A stretch of 64,000 nucleotides of DNA from JAXLSZ01 sp046330315 (GTDB lineage: Bacteria > Actinomycetota > Thermoleophilia > Solirubrobacterales > 70-9): positions 186,001-250,000 of the forward strand of contig JAXLSZ010000006.1 in assembly GCA_046330315.1 (NCBI GenBank), read 5' to 3'. Position numbers and translations under genes: made by a program. Below the pieces are notes generated by a model. The model saw only the letters and a program-made list of their open reading frames with translations, made no database searches and was not told the origin of the DNA. Below, piece by piece: positions 16,905-27,601 of this stretch. Position 1 is the stretch's first letter; each line of letters begins with the position of its first letter.

Positions 16905-17387
16905 CTACTGCTCTTCGCTCGCAGCGCCCGTCGGGGCCGGCGCCGGGGGCGCGGAGTTCGTGCTGGTGGTGCTGGTGTACTCGAACTCCTCCTCGGCGCC
17001 GAACAGCGTGTCCATGACCGCCTTTCGGGCGCTCTCGCTGAGCGCCAGCGTGACCCCCCCGGCAACCGCGCCGAAGATCAGGATCCTCCCCAGCCGGCTC
17101 TTCTTCCTCTTCGGCTTGCGGATCTGCTCGGAGGCCTCGCGGAGCGCTTCGGCTGCCTCTTTCAGTTCGCGCTGGGCCTTCCTGTCGGAGGTCAGGGCGT
17201 TCACGGGGTGCTTGCCGTTGCTGGAGACGCGGCCGTACGCCTTGCGGGCCGAGTCGAACGCGTCGCGCAGGTTGGCGCGGAGCTTCTCGTCCTCCAGCAG
17301 GCGCTGGACGTACTGGTTCTCGCGCGCCGCCGCGTAGGCGCTGGATGCGCGGTCCGCCGCGCTGTTTGCCCTCGTGTTAAAGCCCAT
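16905..17387 (-). CDS. Small single-TM protein, YtxH-like, hypothetical
   Basis: This 160-residue protein has a helical, highly charged N-terminal part (about 20-95; many Glu/Lys/Arg/Ala and coiled-coil-like), a basic patch (RKPKRKKSRLG), one membrane helix (ILIFGAVAGGVTLALS, about 103-118) and an acidic, Pro/Thr/Ser-rich tail. The arrangement recalls YtxH-type general stress proteins, but the usual N-terminal Gly-rich helix is absent. GAGAGG precedes the ATG. It lies 51 bp upstream of the WS/DGAT gene on the same strand, so co-transcription is likely. Function unknown. Confidence 0.75.
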   Translation of the reverse strand: MGFNTRANSAADRASSAYAAARENQYVQRLLEDEKLRANLRDAFDSARKAYGRVSSNGKHPVNALTSDRKAQRELKEAAEALREASEQIRKPKRKKSRLGRILIFGAVAGGVTLALSESARKAVMDTLFGAEEEFEYTSTTSTNSAPPAPAPTGAASEEQ

Positions 17388-17540
17388 TGCCTCTCACTTC
17401 CTCGCTGTTTCGGGGGATCCGGGCCCCCAGGATATACCCGTCGGGAAGGTCCGTACGCCCCGGCCCGGCTTCGACCGCCATCCTGCGAGCCTCGGGGGCC
17501 GTGCGGGCGCCCCCTCTCCGGGCCGGAGGCGATCCCGTCG

Positions 17541-19066
17541 CTAGGCCGGAGGGCCGATCCCGTCCAGCAGGACGCGCGAGTTGGGGAACCCCAGGTCGGC
17601 CTCCTTGAGCGCCCTGACCCCGAGGTGGGCGAGGCCGGGTGCTCGGAAGCGGGTGATCACCAGCCGGCCGAACGGCGTCGAGCCCGCCCGCCTGAACTGC
17701 GGCCCGATCCCTGCCGGGCGCGAGCGGAGCGGGCCCTTGGAGACCAGGTCGACCTCGTGCACGTACCAGCGCTCCCCGCGCGGCTCGACCTGGAAGGGGG
17801 AGCTGGGCAGGTAGTAGCGCAGGGGCGCGGCGCCGAGCACCCAGGTGACCAGGGCGCGCGGCTCGCGCGGCTCGCCGAGCCGGTGCGCGACCCCGCGCCA
17901 ATCGGGCCGCTGCAGCGAGGAGTCGAAGCTCGCCCAGACCGTGAACCCGAGCGAGTAGGCGAGGAGCCCCGCGCAGAGCGCCGCCCCGGCGCGCCTCGTC
18001 GCGGGCAGGGTCGCCGCCAGGGCCAGGGCGGCGAGCAGCGGGACGAGGGCGCCGATCAGGTTGCGGGCGATCACGAAGTCCTTCCCGGCCAGCGCCAGCA
18101 CCGTCGGCGCCAGCACCGAGAAGGCCGCGACGGCGATCAGCGCGGCGCCCAGATTGCGGTCCCGGCGATCGGCGCGGAAGGCCAGCAGGAGCAGCAGCGC
18201 CCCCGCCAGCAGGGCGGGCACCAGCGCCAGGAGCGGGCGGACCGGCTGCGAGATCACCTCGCCGGTCTCGCCGACCATGAACGCGACCCCCGCCTGCCCG
18301 AGGCGAGGGAGCAGCGCCTGGCGCTCGATCCAGTCGATGTGGTCGGTGTGGCCGGCCTGCAGCAGAGCGAGCGGGACCAGCACGAGCCCGGCCAGCGCCA
18401 CCCAGGCCAGGGGACGGAGCACGGCCCTGCCCCGGCGGCGCAGCAGCAGGACGGCCTCCGCGGCCGCCGGGAAGATCGCGAAGTAGTGGCTCGCCAGGGC
18501 GAGCGCGCTGAACAGCGCCCAGCGGTTGAGGTCCCGCGCCGACCCGCTGCGGCGGGCGCGAAGGAAGAAGAGCAGGGCGGCGCTGCCGAGCAGGACGAGG
18601 AGCGAGTAGCAGCGAGCCTCCCGCGAGTACCAGACCAGCATCGGGTTGGTGGCGACCAGCGCGGCCGCCGAGATCCCGGCCCGGCGACCGCGCAGCTCGG
18701 CCCCGATCAGGTAGGCGACCGGCACCGTCGCCACCCCGGCCAGGGCGGAGATCGAACGCAGGCCCACCTCGCCGGTGCCGGTGAGCTGGGTCCAGAACCA
18801 GGCGATCAGGTAGTAGAGCGGCGGAGCGGACTCGCTGGAGCCGATCTTCTCCACCGCGTGCCCCAGGGTCCCGCGCAGGACCCTCGCCGCGGTGACGACC
18901 TCGTCGTGGTGATAGCTCTGCGCCCCCAGGGTCGCGAACCGCAGCGCCGCCGCCAGGGCGGTCAGCCCGACCACCGCCCAGAAAACCCCGGAGCGCTCCG
19001 ACACCGCCCTGCGGCAGGCGTCGGCGAGCTGCGCCAGGCTCCCCCTGCGCAGCGCGGCGGTCTCCA

Positions 19067-19067
<1 letters not shown>
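17541..19067 (-). CDS. GT-C fold membrane glycosyltransferase (GT39/ArnT-like)
   Basis: This 508-residue polytopic protein resembles dolichyl-phosphate-mannose or ArnT-type glycosyltransferases. The catalytic acidic pair lies in the first extracytoplasmic loop (SYHHDEVVTAARVLRG, about 53-68), followed by SSESAPPLYYLIAWFW, and about 10 further hydrophobic helices fill the middle. A soluble C-terminal part follows (about 400-508). Such enzymes use polyprenyl-phosphate sugars outside the membrane. The ATG shares one base with the lon stop (TGATG), so it is coupled to lon. The acceptor is unknown. Confidence 0.8.
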
Positions 19068-21511
<2,444 letters not shown>

Positions 21512-21521
21512 TGGCGCACCT

Positions 21522-21965
21522 TCAGTCCCGCTCGATCGGCACCCGGCGCGCGGTACTGTTTGGCTCGCGGAGCGGCAGCTCGATGCGCAGCGTGCCATCG
21601 TCGTAGGTGGCCCTGGCCTGCTCGGCCTCGACGTCGACCTGGAGCTCGACGATCCGCCGGAAGGGTCCGCTGGGGATCTCCACCTGCTGGTAGACGCGGC
21701 CCTCGGTCTCCTGCACGGGGCGCTCGCCGCTGACCACCAGCTGGCGGCCGCTGACCTCGATGCTGACGTCGGCCAGGTCCACGCCCGAGAGGTCCACCTT
21801 GACCACCGCCCGCTGCGGCTTGCCGCAGTAGTAGACGTCAACGTTGGGAGAGAAGCCCGAGCTGCGCCGGCTCACGTAACCGGCCCGGCCCCAGGCGTCG
21901 CCCAGGAGTTGATCCATCTCCCGCCGCATGCGCGCGAAATTGGAGAACAGGTCCCGTTCGGGCAC
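21522..21965 (-). CDS. Small heat shock protein (Hsp20/alpha-crystallin)
   Basis: This 147-residue ATP-independent chaperone has the alpha-crystallin core from about 41 to 130: PNVDVYYCGKPQRAVVKVDLSG, ADVSIEVSGRQLVVSGER, and the RIELPLREP terminal strand. It precedes lon by 10 bp, so they are likely co-transcribed and link holding of unfolded proteins to degradation. The GTG start has no Shine-Dalgarno; TATCTT lies exactly 6 nt upstream. No HAIR or CIRCE operator is visible in the 90-bp upstream spacer. Confidence 0.93.
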   Translation of the reverse strand: MPERDLFSNFARMRREMDQLLGDAWGRAGYVSRRSSGFSPNVDVYYCGKPQRAVVKVDLSGVDLADVSIEVSGRQLVVSGERPVQETEGRVYQQVEIPSGPFRRIVELQVDVEAEQARATYDDGTLRIELPLREPNSTARRVPIERD

Positions 21966-21977
21966 CGGCCAAAGATA
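21966..21977 (-). promoter_or_regulatory. Putative leaderless -10 element before hsp20
   Basis: On the minus strand TATCTT (21977-21972), then TGGCCG, then GTG. It overlaps the left arm of an inverted repeat. Confidence 0.55.
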
Positions 21978-22011
21978 GCCGCATGTTGCCGCGGGTCACA
22001 GTGGCGGCTAT
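21975..22011. promoter_or_regulatory. Inverted repeat upstream of hsp20-lon, possible operator
   Basis: ATAGCCGC (21975-21982) and GCGGCTAT (22004-22011) are perfect 8-bp arms around a 21-bp spacer. The left arm overlaps the putative -10, which would suit a repressor. It does not match HAIR or CIRCE. Confidence 0.4.
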
Positions 22012-22055
22012 GGTCTATTCGGCATTGTTGGGCGGGCAGCGCTTCGATCCGGCGC

Positions 22056-22844
22056 TCAGACCTCGTAGACGGCGCCTTCGGCGGCGACCTCGACCGGGGC
22101 GCCGAACGCCTCGGAGGCCTCCTCCCGGGCGAGCTCGAGGTCGAGCTCGTCGGAGATGTGGGTGATCACCGCCCGGCCCGCCCCGGCCCGGCGGGCGTGC
22201 TCACCGGCCTCGGCGGGCGTCATGTGGCCGCGGACACCCGTGCGCTCCGGCCGGGGCACGGTCGCCTCCACGATCAGCAGGTCCGTGTCCCGGGCCGCCT
22301 CCGCCAGCTCCTCGCCAGGCCTGGAGTCGGCACCGAAGGTGATCCTCGAGCCCCCGCAGGAGATGTCCACCGCGCAGGTCTGGGTGAAGTGGGGCACCTC
22401 GCGGAAGCGCAGCAGCAGCGGCCCGGCCTCGCGGTCGTCGCCGGGGCCGTACTCCTCGAGGTCGAAGGCGCTCTCGACCAGGTCGTCGTTGCCCCAGGCC
22501 CCGACCACGCGCCGGAAGGTCTCCGCCGCCCCGCGAGGGGCAATCAGCCTCGGGCGGGCGGGCGAGTCCGTGCCCGGCCAGCTCGCCACCGGCACCGGTT
22601 GCTGGCGCGGTGCGTAGGTGAGCGCGTAGCTGTAGGGCACCAGGTCCAGGAAGTGGTCGGCGTGCAGGTGGGAGATCACGACGACGTCCACGTCCACGTA
22701 GTCGACCCGCTCGCGCAGCTTGCCGAACACGCCGTTCCCGCAGTCGAGCAGCATCGTGAAGCCGTCCTGCTCGACGAGGTAGCCGCTGCATGCCCCGCCG
22801 GCGTCCTGCCAGGACGGCGACTTTCCCAGGATCGTCAGTCTCAC
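22056..22844 (-). CDS. Metallo-beta-lactamase-fold hydrolase, RNase Z/lactonase-like
   Basis: This 262-residue MBL-fold protein has the metal motif HLHADHFLDL (about 79-88) and the N-terminal LTILGKSPSWQDAGGACSGYLV and LLDCGNGVFGKL segments typical of the RNase Z / PhnP-like clade. A later VEATVPR and HMTPAEAGEHARRAGAG carry additional ligand histidines, and VITHISDE (about 228) supplies the last. The long exosite arm of true RNase Z is not evident, so tRNA 3' processing is possible but unproven. The GTG start has GGAGAGG upstream. Confidence 0.85.
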   Translation of the reverse strand: MRLTILGKSPSWQDAGGACSGYLVEQDGFTMLLDCGNGVFGKLRERVDYVDVDVVVISHLHADHFLDLVPYSYALTYAPRQQPVPVASWPGTDSPARPRLIAPRGAAETFRRVVGAWGNDDLVESAFDLEEYGPGDDREAGPLLLRFREVPHFTQTCAVDISCGGSRITFGADSRPGEELAEAARDTDLLIVEATVPRPERTGVRGHMTPAEAGEHARRAGAGRAVITHISDELDLELAREEASEAFGAPVEVAAEGAVYEV

Positions 22845-22947
22845 CGCATCCTCTCCTGACCGGGACTCTAGTGAGGCCGGCCCGCCGGCCCGCGCCCACG
22901 CCGCTTTCGCAAGCCGGGCACCGCCGCATCGCCGCGCTCGGCGGCAG

Positions 22948-23151
22948 CTACGCGGCGCGGGTGTGGCGCTCGGCCCAGCGCGGCGGGCGCATCAGCAAAA
23001 CCGGCTGGCGCGGCGGCACCAGGCCCTCGGGGCGGTCGGGGCGGAAGGTCGCGCAGGGTTCGCCCAGCTCGAGCGCGCAGAGCTGGTTGCGGTTGAAGAA
23101 GCACTCCTCGCAGGAGTGCGCCTCGACTCCGTTGCGCCCACGCTTCGCCAA
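22948..23151 (-). CDS. Small four-cysteine protein, hypothetical
   Basis: This 67-residue protein begins at a TTG with AGAGGAGG about 9 nt upstream. It has four cysteines in CEECFFNRNQLC and LGEPC (spacing Cx2C, then x8, then x7), a pattern able to hold zinc or an Fe-S cluster. A proline-rich basic tail follows. Residues preceding the first cysteine are basic (AKRGRNGVEAHS). It lies divergent to the fatty acid hydroxylase gene. I do not recognise the family. The ribosome binding site and the cysteine layout argue that it is real despite its size. Confidence 0.65.
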   Translation of the reverse strand: MAKRGRNGVEAHSCEECFFNRNQLCALELGEPCATFRPDRPEGLVPPRQPVLLMRPPRWAERHTRAA

Positions 23152-23341
23152 GCCCCACGCCTCCTCTCTCCGCGATGTCCGCCTCCGGTGCGCCGGGCTC
23201 CCTGCTCGACGCCGGCGCCATGAAAGCACTCGGAAGCCGGTCGCGCAGCCGCCATCTCCGCATTTCGCACCTTTCTCTTCACAGGGTGGTCACAGGTTTC
23301 CCCGCGCTTTGCGGCGCATCGCTTCCACTCGACGGTCGCGC

Positions 23342-23354
23342 TACCATCCAAAGC
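23342..23354 (+). promoter_or_regulatory. Putative leaderless -10 element before the hydroxylase
   Basis: TACCAT (23342-23347) is followed by 7 nt and the ATG at 23355. No Shine-Dalgarno is present. Confidence 0.45.
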
Positions 23355-23987
23355 ATGCAAGCGCGCGAGCGCAGCGAGCGTCTGTCGGCCTCGCCGCCGA
23401 TGTTCGAGAGCGACCTCCTGGACTTCTTCTCCCGGGTCCACCCCGCCGTCCCCGCGATCGTCTTCGTCCCGGTCGTGGTGGTCATGGAGTGGCTCGGGGC
23501 GAGCCGCGGGCTGAGCGCGCCGGCGATCGTCGGGCTCACCCTTGCCGGCCTGGCGATCTGGACGCTGAGCGAGTACTGGCTTCACCGGCTGGCCTTCCAT
23601 TGGGACCCCGATAACAAGATCGGCCACCGCCTGCACTTCATCATCCACGGCGTCCACCACGAGCACCCCAACGACAAGCTGCGGCTGGTCATGCCCCCCG
23701 CCGCCAGCATCCCCCTCGCCGCCCTCTTCTTCCTCGCCTTCGCGGTCGTCTTCGGGACCCCGGCCGTCTACCCGCTGTTCGCCGGATTCATCGGCGGCTA
23801 CCTCTACTACGACTACACGCACTACTACGTGCACCACTTCGTCCCGAAGACGAAGTTCGGCAAGAAGCTCCGCGAGCATCACATGCGCCACCACTTCCAG
23901 GACGACCGCTTCGCCTACGGCGTCTCCTCGCCGCTGTGGGACGCGGTCTTCCGGACGCTGCCGCAGCGGCGTCGCACCTCCGCCTAG
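23355..23987 (+). CDS. Fatty acid hydroxylase-superfamily membrane di-iron enzyme
   Basis: This 210-residue integral membrane protein has the histidine clusters of the fatty acid hydroxylase/sterol desaturase superfamily: HRLAFHW (about 76), HRLHFIIHGVHHEHP (about 89), HYYVHH (about 157) and HHMRHHF (about 176). These fit the eight or more His ligands of a di-iron centre. The compact size and the order with HGVHHEHP resemble the catalytic domain of fatty acid 2-hydroxylase (Scs7/FA2H) without its cytochrome b5 domain. The likely role is hydroxylation of membrane lipid acyl chains. The first ATG after the putative -10 is chosen; an internal ATG at 23400 is possible. Confidence 0.85.
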   Translation: MQARERSERLSASPPMFESDLLDFFSRVHPAVPAIVFVPVVVVMEWLGASRGLSAPAIVGLTLAGLAIWTLSEYWLHRLAFHWDPDNKIGHRLHFIIHGVHHEHPNDKLRLVMPPAASIPLAALFFLAFAVVFGTPAVYPLFAGFIGGYLYYDYTHYYVHHFVPKTKFGKKLREHHMRHHFQDDRFAYGVSSPLWDAVFRTLPQRRRTSA

Positions 23988-24060
23988 GCCCGGCGGGGAA
24001 CCGGGCGCGGCGCGGAGGCCGGCGGCGGGCCTCTTGGCGCGGCTCGTGCCGGCTGATACA

Positions 24061-24098
24061 TTCCCGTCGGGAGGAGAGTTTCCCGTCGGGAGGAGAGT
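24061..24098 (+). repeat. Duplicated 19-bp segment carrying a Shine-Dalgarno
   Basis: The same 19 bases, containing GGGAGGAGAG, occur at 24061-24079 and 24080-24098, just before the GTG at 24103. The second copy is too close to the start to be optimal, whereas both keep strong anti-SD complementarity. Confidence 0.85.
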
Positions 24099-24102
24099 TT
24101 CC

Positions 24103-25005
24103 GTGAAGAACCACCTGGTGCGGTTGCTGCCGGTCGCGACCCTGGCCCTGGCCTCGGTGCTGTTCCCTGCGGCGGCGTCCGCCCGGAAGAAGCCGCACCT
24201 CACCGTCACCTCGGTGAAGGCGGCCCCGAACGAGCAGAAGCCCCTGCACAGCTTCTGGAACGGCAGCGCCTTCCAGCTGATCGCCACGATCAAGAACAAG
24301 GGCGACGCGGCTTCCAAGGACGGGCAGGGCGCGCTCAAGGTGGCGCGTCCGGGCAATCGCTTCTTCACCGAATCCGATTTCGACCTCGCCGGCATCAAGC
24401 CTGGAAAGCAGAAGAGCGTGGCCCTCGGCACATTCGGAAGGGTGCTCAGCGACGAGGGGCTCGGCCCCCGGATCCCCCAGGTCTGCGTCCCGGTCAGCGG
24501 ACGGGGCGGAGGGACGAGTTGCAGGGCTGGGCCCCGCTTCGCGGTGATTCCCCGCAGGTGGAGCGGATCGATCGACTCGACAACCGATGCAGACGTATAC
24601 AACGACGACGCAATTTACGAGATCACCTTCAGATACGACAGCGGGAAGTCGGCGCAGACGCGCTTCTTCCACTACCGGGTCGCCTCCGGAAAGGCGAGCC
24701 TCGCCGTGTCCGGCCTCGACGCAAGGGGATGCAGCTGGAGCGGCGGCCTGGAGACCAGCCCCGACCAGCTGTCCTCGCTGGATTTCAGCCCCGCGATGAA
24801 GCGCTACGGCCTCACCATCCACCCGAAGAAGGCGAACTACGAGGTGACGATCAATTGCGGCAAGGGCGGGACCACCCATGAAGACCACACCTTCGTCGGG
24901 CCCGGACTCGCGAGCCATCCCATCGATTTGCAGGAGACCACCTGGAAGGGAAGCGACAATGATCCCTTCCAGAAGCTCTCCTGGGAACTGGATGCGCGGG
25001 CGTAG
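24103..25005 (+). CDS. Secreted protein with CARDB-like domain, hypothetical
   Basis: This 300-residue exported protein starts at a GTG behind a strong, duplicated ribosome binding site. Residues 1-26 form a signal peptide (LLPVATLALASVLFPAAASA). The next part (about 28-110) looks like a CARDB/Ig-like fold: PHLTVTSVKAAP, FQLIATIKNKGDAASKDG and a GIKPGKQKSVALG turn. A second beta-rich region (about 140-300) has four spaced cysteines (VCV, TSC, RGCS, INCG), probably two disulfides. No enzymatic motif is seen. An extracellular binding or structural role is inferred. Confidence 0.7.
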   Translation: MKNHLVRLLPVATLALASVLFPAAASARKKPHLTVTSVKAAPNEQKPLHSFWNGSAFQLIATIKNKGDAASKDGQGALKVARPGNRFFTESDFDLAGIKPGKQKSVALGTFGRVLSDEGLGPRIPQVCVPVSGRGGGTSCRAGPRFAVIPRRWSGSIDSTTDADVYNDDAIYEITFRYDSGKSAQTRFFHYRVASGKASLAVSGLDARGCSWSGGLETSPDQLSSLDFSPAMKRYGLTIHPKKANYEVTINCGKGGTTHEDHTFVGPGLASHPIDLQETTWKGSDNDPFQKLSWELDARA

Positions 25006-25056
25006 AGGCGGGAGGGGTTCGCCGGTGACCCGCCGGGCATCTGGGGCGGGAGCCCC

Positions 25057-26031
25057 TCAGACGACCCGGTTGGGGGGCTCGCGGCCCTCGAGGACGGCGA
25101 TCGCGTTCAGCGCAGCGGCTCGCGCCATGCCGTCGCGGGCCTTCCCGGTGGCCGATCCGATGTGGGGCGTGAGGACAGTGCGGGGCGCGGCGAGGATCGA
25201 CTCCGGGAGATCGGGCTCCCCCTCGAAGACGTCGAGGCCGGCGGCGCCGATGCGTCCCTCGGCGAGCGCCTTCGAGAGCGCCTCGAGATCGACGAGCGGG
25301 CCCCGGGAGGTGTTGACGAGGACCGCTGATGCCTTCATCCGCCCCAGCGCGTCGGGCCCGATCACGTGGTGGGTCTCCGGTGTCGCCGGGGCGTGCAGGC
25401 TGATCACGTCCGAGCGGGCCAGCAGCTCGTCGAGATCCACCCCGCTCGCTCCGAGCGCGCGGTCGGCCTGCGGCTTGGGAGATCGCGAGGTGTGGAGCAG
25501 ATCCACACCGAAGCCGGCCAGCAGCTCCGCGTAGCGGGTCCCGATCCTCCCCAGCCCGAGGATCCCCACGGTGCACCCGCTCAGCTCGAGGCCGAGGTGG
25601 GCCGCGGGGTCCCAGCCGCTCCACTCGCCGGCCCGAAGCTCGCGCTCGGTGTCGGAGAGCAGGCGTGCCGCGGCCAGGGTCAAGGCGAGCGCCAGCTCCG
25701 CGGTTGCGTTGGTGAGCACGTCCGGCGTGTTGGTGACGGCGATCCCGCGGGCTCGGCATGCGTCGAGGTCGACGTTGTCGAAGCCGACCGCGAAATTGGC
25801 GACGACCCGAAGGGAAGGGCCCGCGGCGTCGAGCAGCCGCTCGTCCACGCTCACCGTCGCGTCGGCGACGATGGCCTCCGCGCCGGGGACCAGCCCCCGC
25901 ACTTGACCAGGCGTGGCCGCGAGCCCGCCGGAGACCACGTCGAAGCGCTCCTCCAGGAGACGCAGGCCGACCGGGAGCAGCATCCGTGCCACCACCACCC
26001 GGGGCCGGCCCTGTCCACCAATCTCACTCAT
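25057..26031 (-). CDS. D-isomer-specific 2-hydroxyacid dehydrogenase
   Basis: This 324-residue NAD(P)-dependent dehydrogenase is of the glyoxylate/hydroxypyruvate reductase type. The nucleotide-binding motif is GILGLGRIGTRYAELL, and the catalytic Arg is in VNTSRGPLVD, Glu in LDVFEGEPDLP and His in TPHIGSAT. The N-terminal substrate domain contains VVANFAVGFDNVDLDACRARGIAVTN. The substrate (glyoxylate, hydroxypyruvate or a sugar acid) cannot be fixed. Starts at 26031 and 26043 are both plausible; upstream codons to 26070 look less likely. Confidence 0.9.
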   Translation of the reverse strand: MSEIGGQGRPRVVVARMLLPVGLRLLEERFDVVSGGLAATPGQVRGLVPGAEAIVADATVSVDERLLDAAGPSLRVVANFAVGFDNVDLDACRARGIAVTNTPDVLTNATAELALALTLAAARLLSDTERELRAGEWSGWDPAAHLGLELSGCTVGILGLGRIGTRYAELLAGFGVDLLHTSRSPKPQADRALGASGVDLDELLARSDVISLHAPATPETHHVIGPDALGRMKASAVLVNTSRGPLVDLEALSKALAEGRIGAAGLDVFEGEPDLPESILAAPRTVLTPHIGSATGKARDGMARAAALNAIAVLEGREPPNRVV

Positions 26032-26160
26032 CTGCCGTCGCATCGAGCCCGTCACGTCCCGAGCACACACTCGGGTGAGATGGGTACATACGTAATGGAT
26101 GTGTCACCTGTATAGACTCCACGTGAGCATCCTGTACTGACGTTTCCCGAAAGGACACCG

Positions 26161-26523
26161 ATGGCAACCGGCAACGTACTCGACGAGGCTCGCTCGCTCC
26201 TGGAGCATCGCCGTGACGAGCTCGTCGACGAGCTGAAGCGGGTCGAGAAGGCGATCACGAACCTGGGCGGGCGGATCGGCCGCCGCGCCCCCGGGCGGCC
26301 GCGCAAGGCCGCCCCGGCAGCGACCAAGCGCCGGCGCCGGCGCCGCGGCGGGACCCGCGCCGAGCAGGCGGTGAAGATCGTCTCGGAGTCACCCGGGATC
26401 ACCGCCTCGGAGATCGCCAAGCAGATGAAGATCAAGCCGAACTACCTCTACCGGGTGCTCGGCGACCTGCAGAAGGAGAAGAGGGTCCGCAAGGACGGCC
26501 GCAAGTACTACGCCGCCTCCTGA
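26161..26523 (+). CDS. Small basic winged-helix DNA-binding protein
   Basis: This 120-residue protein has three parts. Residues 1-40 form a charged coiled coil (LLEHRRDELVDELKRVEKAI). Residues 41-65 form a very basic linker with an AT-hook-like core (PGRPRK) and RRRRRR. Residues 66-120 form a winged helix (AVKIVSESPGITASEIAKQM, YLYRVLGDLQKEKRVRKDGRKYY). The layout suggests a nucleoid-associated or chromatin-like protein, or a small regulator. AAAGGA precedes the ATG. It converges on mdh with only 13 bp between the stops. Function is inferred from architecture. Confidence 0.8.
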   Translation: MATGNVLDEARSLLEHRRDELVDELKRVEKAITNLGGRIGRRAPGRPRKAAPAATKRRRRRRGGTRAEQAVKIVSESPGITASEIAKQMKIKPNYLYRVLGDLQKEKRVRKDGRKYYAAS

Positions 26524-26536
26524 TCCGAGGGCGCGC

Positions 26537-27523
26537 CTAGACCAACCCCAACCCGGCGACCGCGTCGCGCTCGGAGCGAAGCTCCGCGACGCTGGCGTCT
26601 ATCCGCTCGCGCGAGAACTCGTCGATCTCCAGCCCCTCGACGATCGAGTAGCTGCCCCCTGAACACCTGCAGGGGTGCCCGCAGATCAATCCCTCCTCGA
26701 TTCCGTAGGAGCCGCCGGAGGGGACGCCCATCGAGACCCAGTCCTCGCCCGGCGTGCCCAGGACCCAGTCGCGCACGTGGTCGATCGCCGCGTTGGCCGC
26801 CGAGGCGGCGCTGGAGGCGCCGCGGGCCTCGATGATCTCGGCCCCGCGCTTGGCGACCCGGGGGATGTACTCGTCGGCGATCCACCCCTCGTCGTCCACC
26901 GCCTCCCAGGCGCTGGCGCCGTTCACCTTCGCGTGCACCAGGTCCGGGTACTGGGTGGTCGAGTGGTTTCCCCAGATCGTCATCCTGGTGACCGCCGAGA
27001 CGGGCTCGCCGAGCTTGTTTGCAAGCTGGGCGATCGCCCGGTTGTGGTCGAGCCGCATCATCGCCGTGAAGCGCTCGCGGGGAACGTCGGGAGCGTGGGA
27101 CATGGCGATCAGGGCGTTGGTGTTGGCGGGGTTGCCGACCACCAGGACCCGCACGTCGTCGGCCGCACCGGCGTTGATCGCCTCACCCTGGGGCTTGAAG
27201 ATGGCGCCGTTGGCCTCCAGAAGGTCGGCGCGCTCCATGCCCGGCCCGCGCGGCCGGGCGCCGACCAGCAGACCGACGTTGACGCCGTCGAAGGCCCGCA
27301 CCGGATCGTCGGTGATCTCGATCCCCCCGAGCAGGGGGAAAGCGCAGTCCTCTAGCTCCATCGCGGTGCCCTCGGCGGCCTTGACCGCGTCGGGGATCTC
27401 GAGGAGCCGCAGCTCGACGGCGGTGTCGGGGCCGAGCATCTGGCCGCTGGCTATGCGGAAGAGGATCGCGTAGCCGATCTGGCCCGCCGCTCCGGTGACC
27501 GTGACCTTGACTGGGGTGCTCAC
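26537..27523 (-). CDS. mdh: Malate dehydrogenase
   Basis: This TCA-cycle enzyme oxidises malate to oxaloacetate with NAD. The 328 residues match the cytosolic-type MDH: VTVTGAAGQIGYAILFRIA at the N-terminus, LVVGNPANTNALI, MRLDHNRAIAQLA, the catalytic IWGNHSTTQYPD, and GLEIDEFSRERI near the end. The region GLICGHPCRCSGGSYS (about 280) holds unusual cysteines where the family has an aromatic/valine strand. It lies 78 bp after icd on the same strand, so the two TCA genes probably share a transcript. Confidence 0.96.
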   Translation of the reverse strand: MSTPVKVTVTGAAGQIGYAILFRIASGQMLGPDTAVELRLLEIPDAVKAAEGTAMELEDCAFPLLGGIEITDDPVRAFDGVNVGLLVGARPRGPGMERADLLEANGAIFKPQGEAINAGAADDVRVLVVGNPANTNALIAMSHAPDVPRERFTAMMRLDHNRAIAQLANKLGEPVSAVTRMTIWGNHSTTQYPDLVHAKVNGASAWEAVDDEGWIADEYIPRVAKRGAEIIEARGASSAASAANAAIDHVRDWVLGTPGEDWVSMGVPSGGSYGIEEGLICGHPCRCSGGSYSIVEGLEIDEFSRERIDASVAELRSERDAVAGLGLV

Positions 27524-27601
27524 TGTTCGCTTCTCCTGACTCGGGTGCTTTCACTCTGGGGCGCGGACGCTAGGCGATCGCGCTGCGCCGGAGGCTGGAC
27601 G

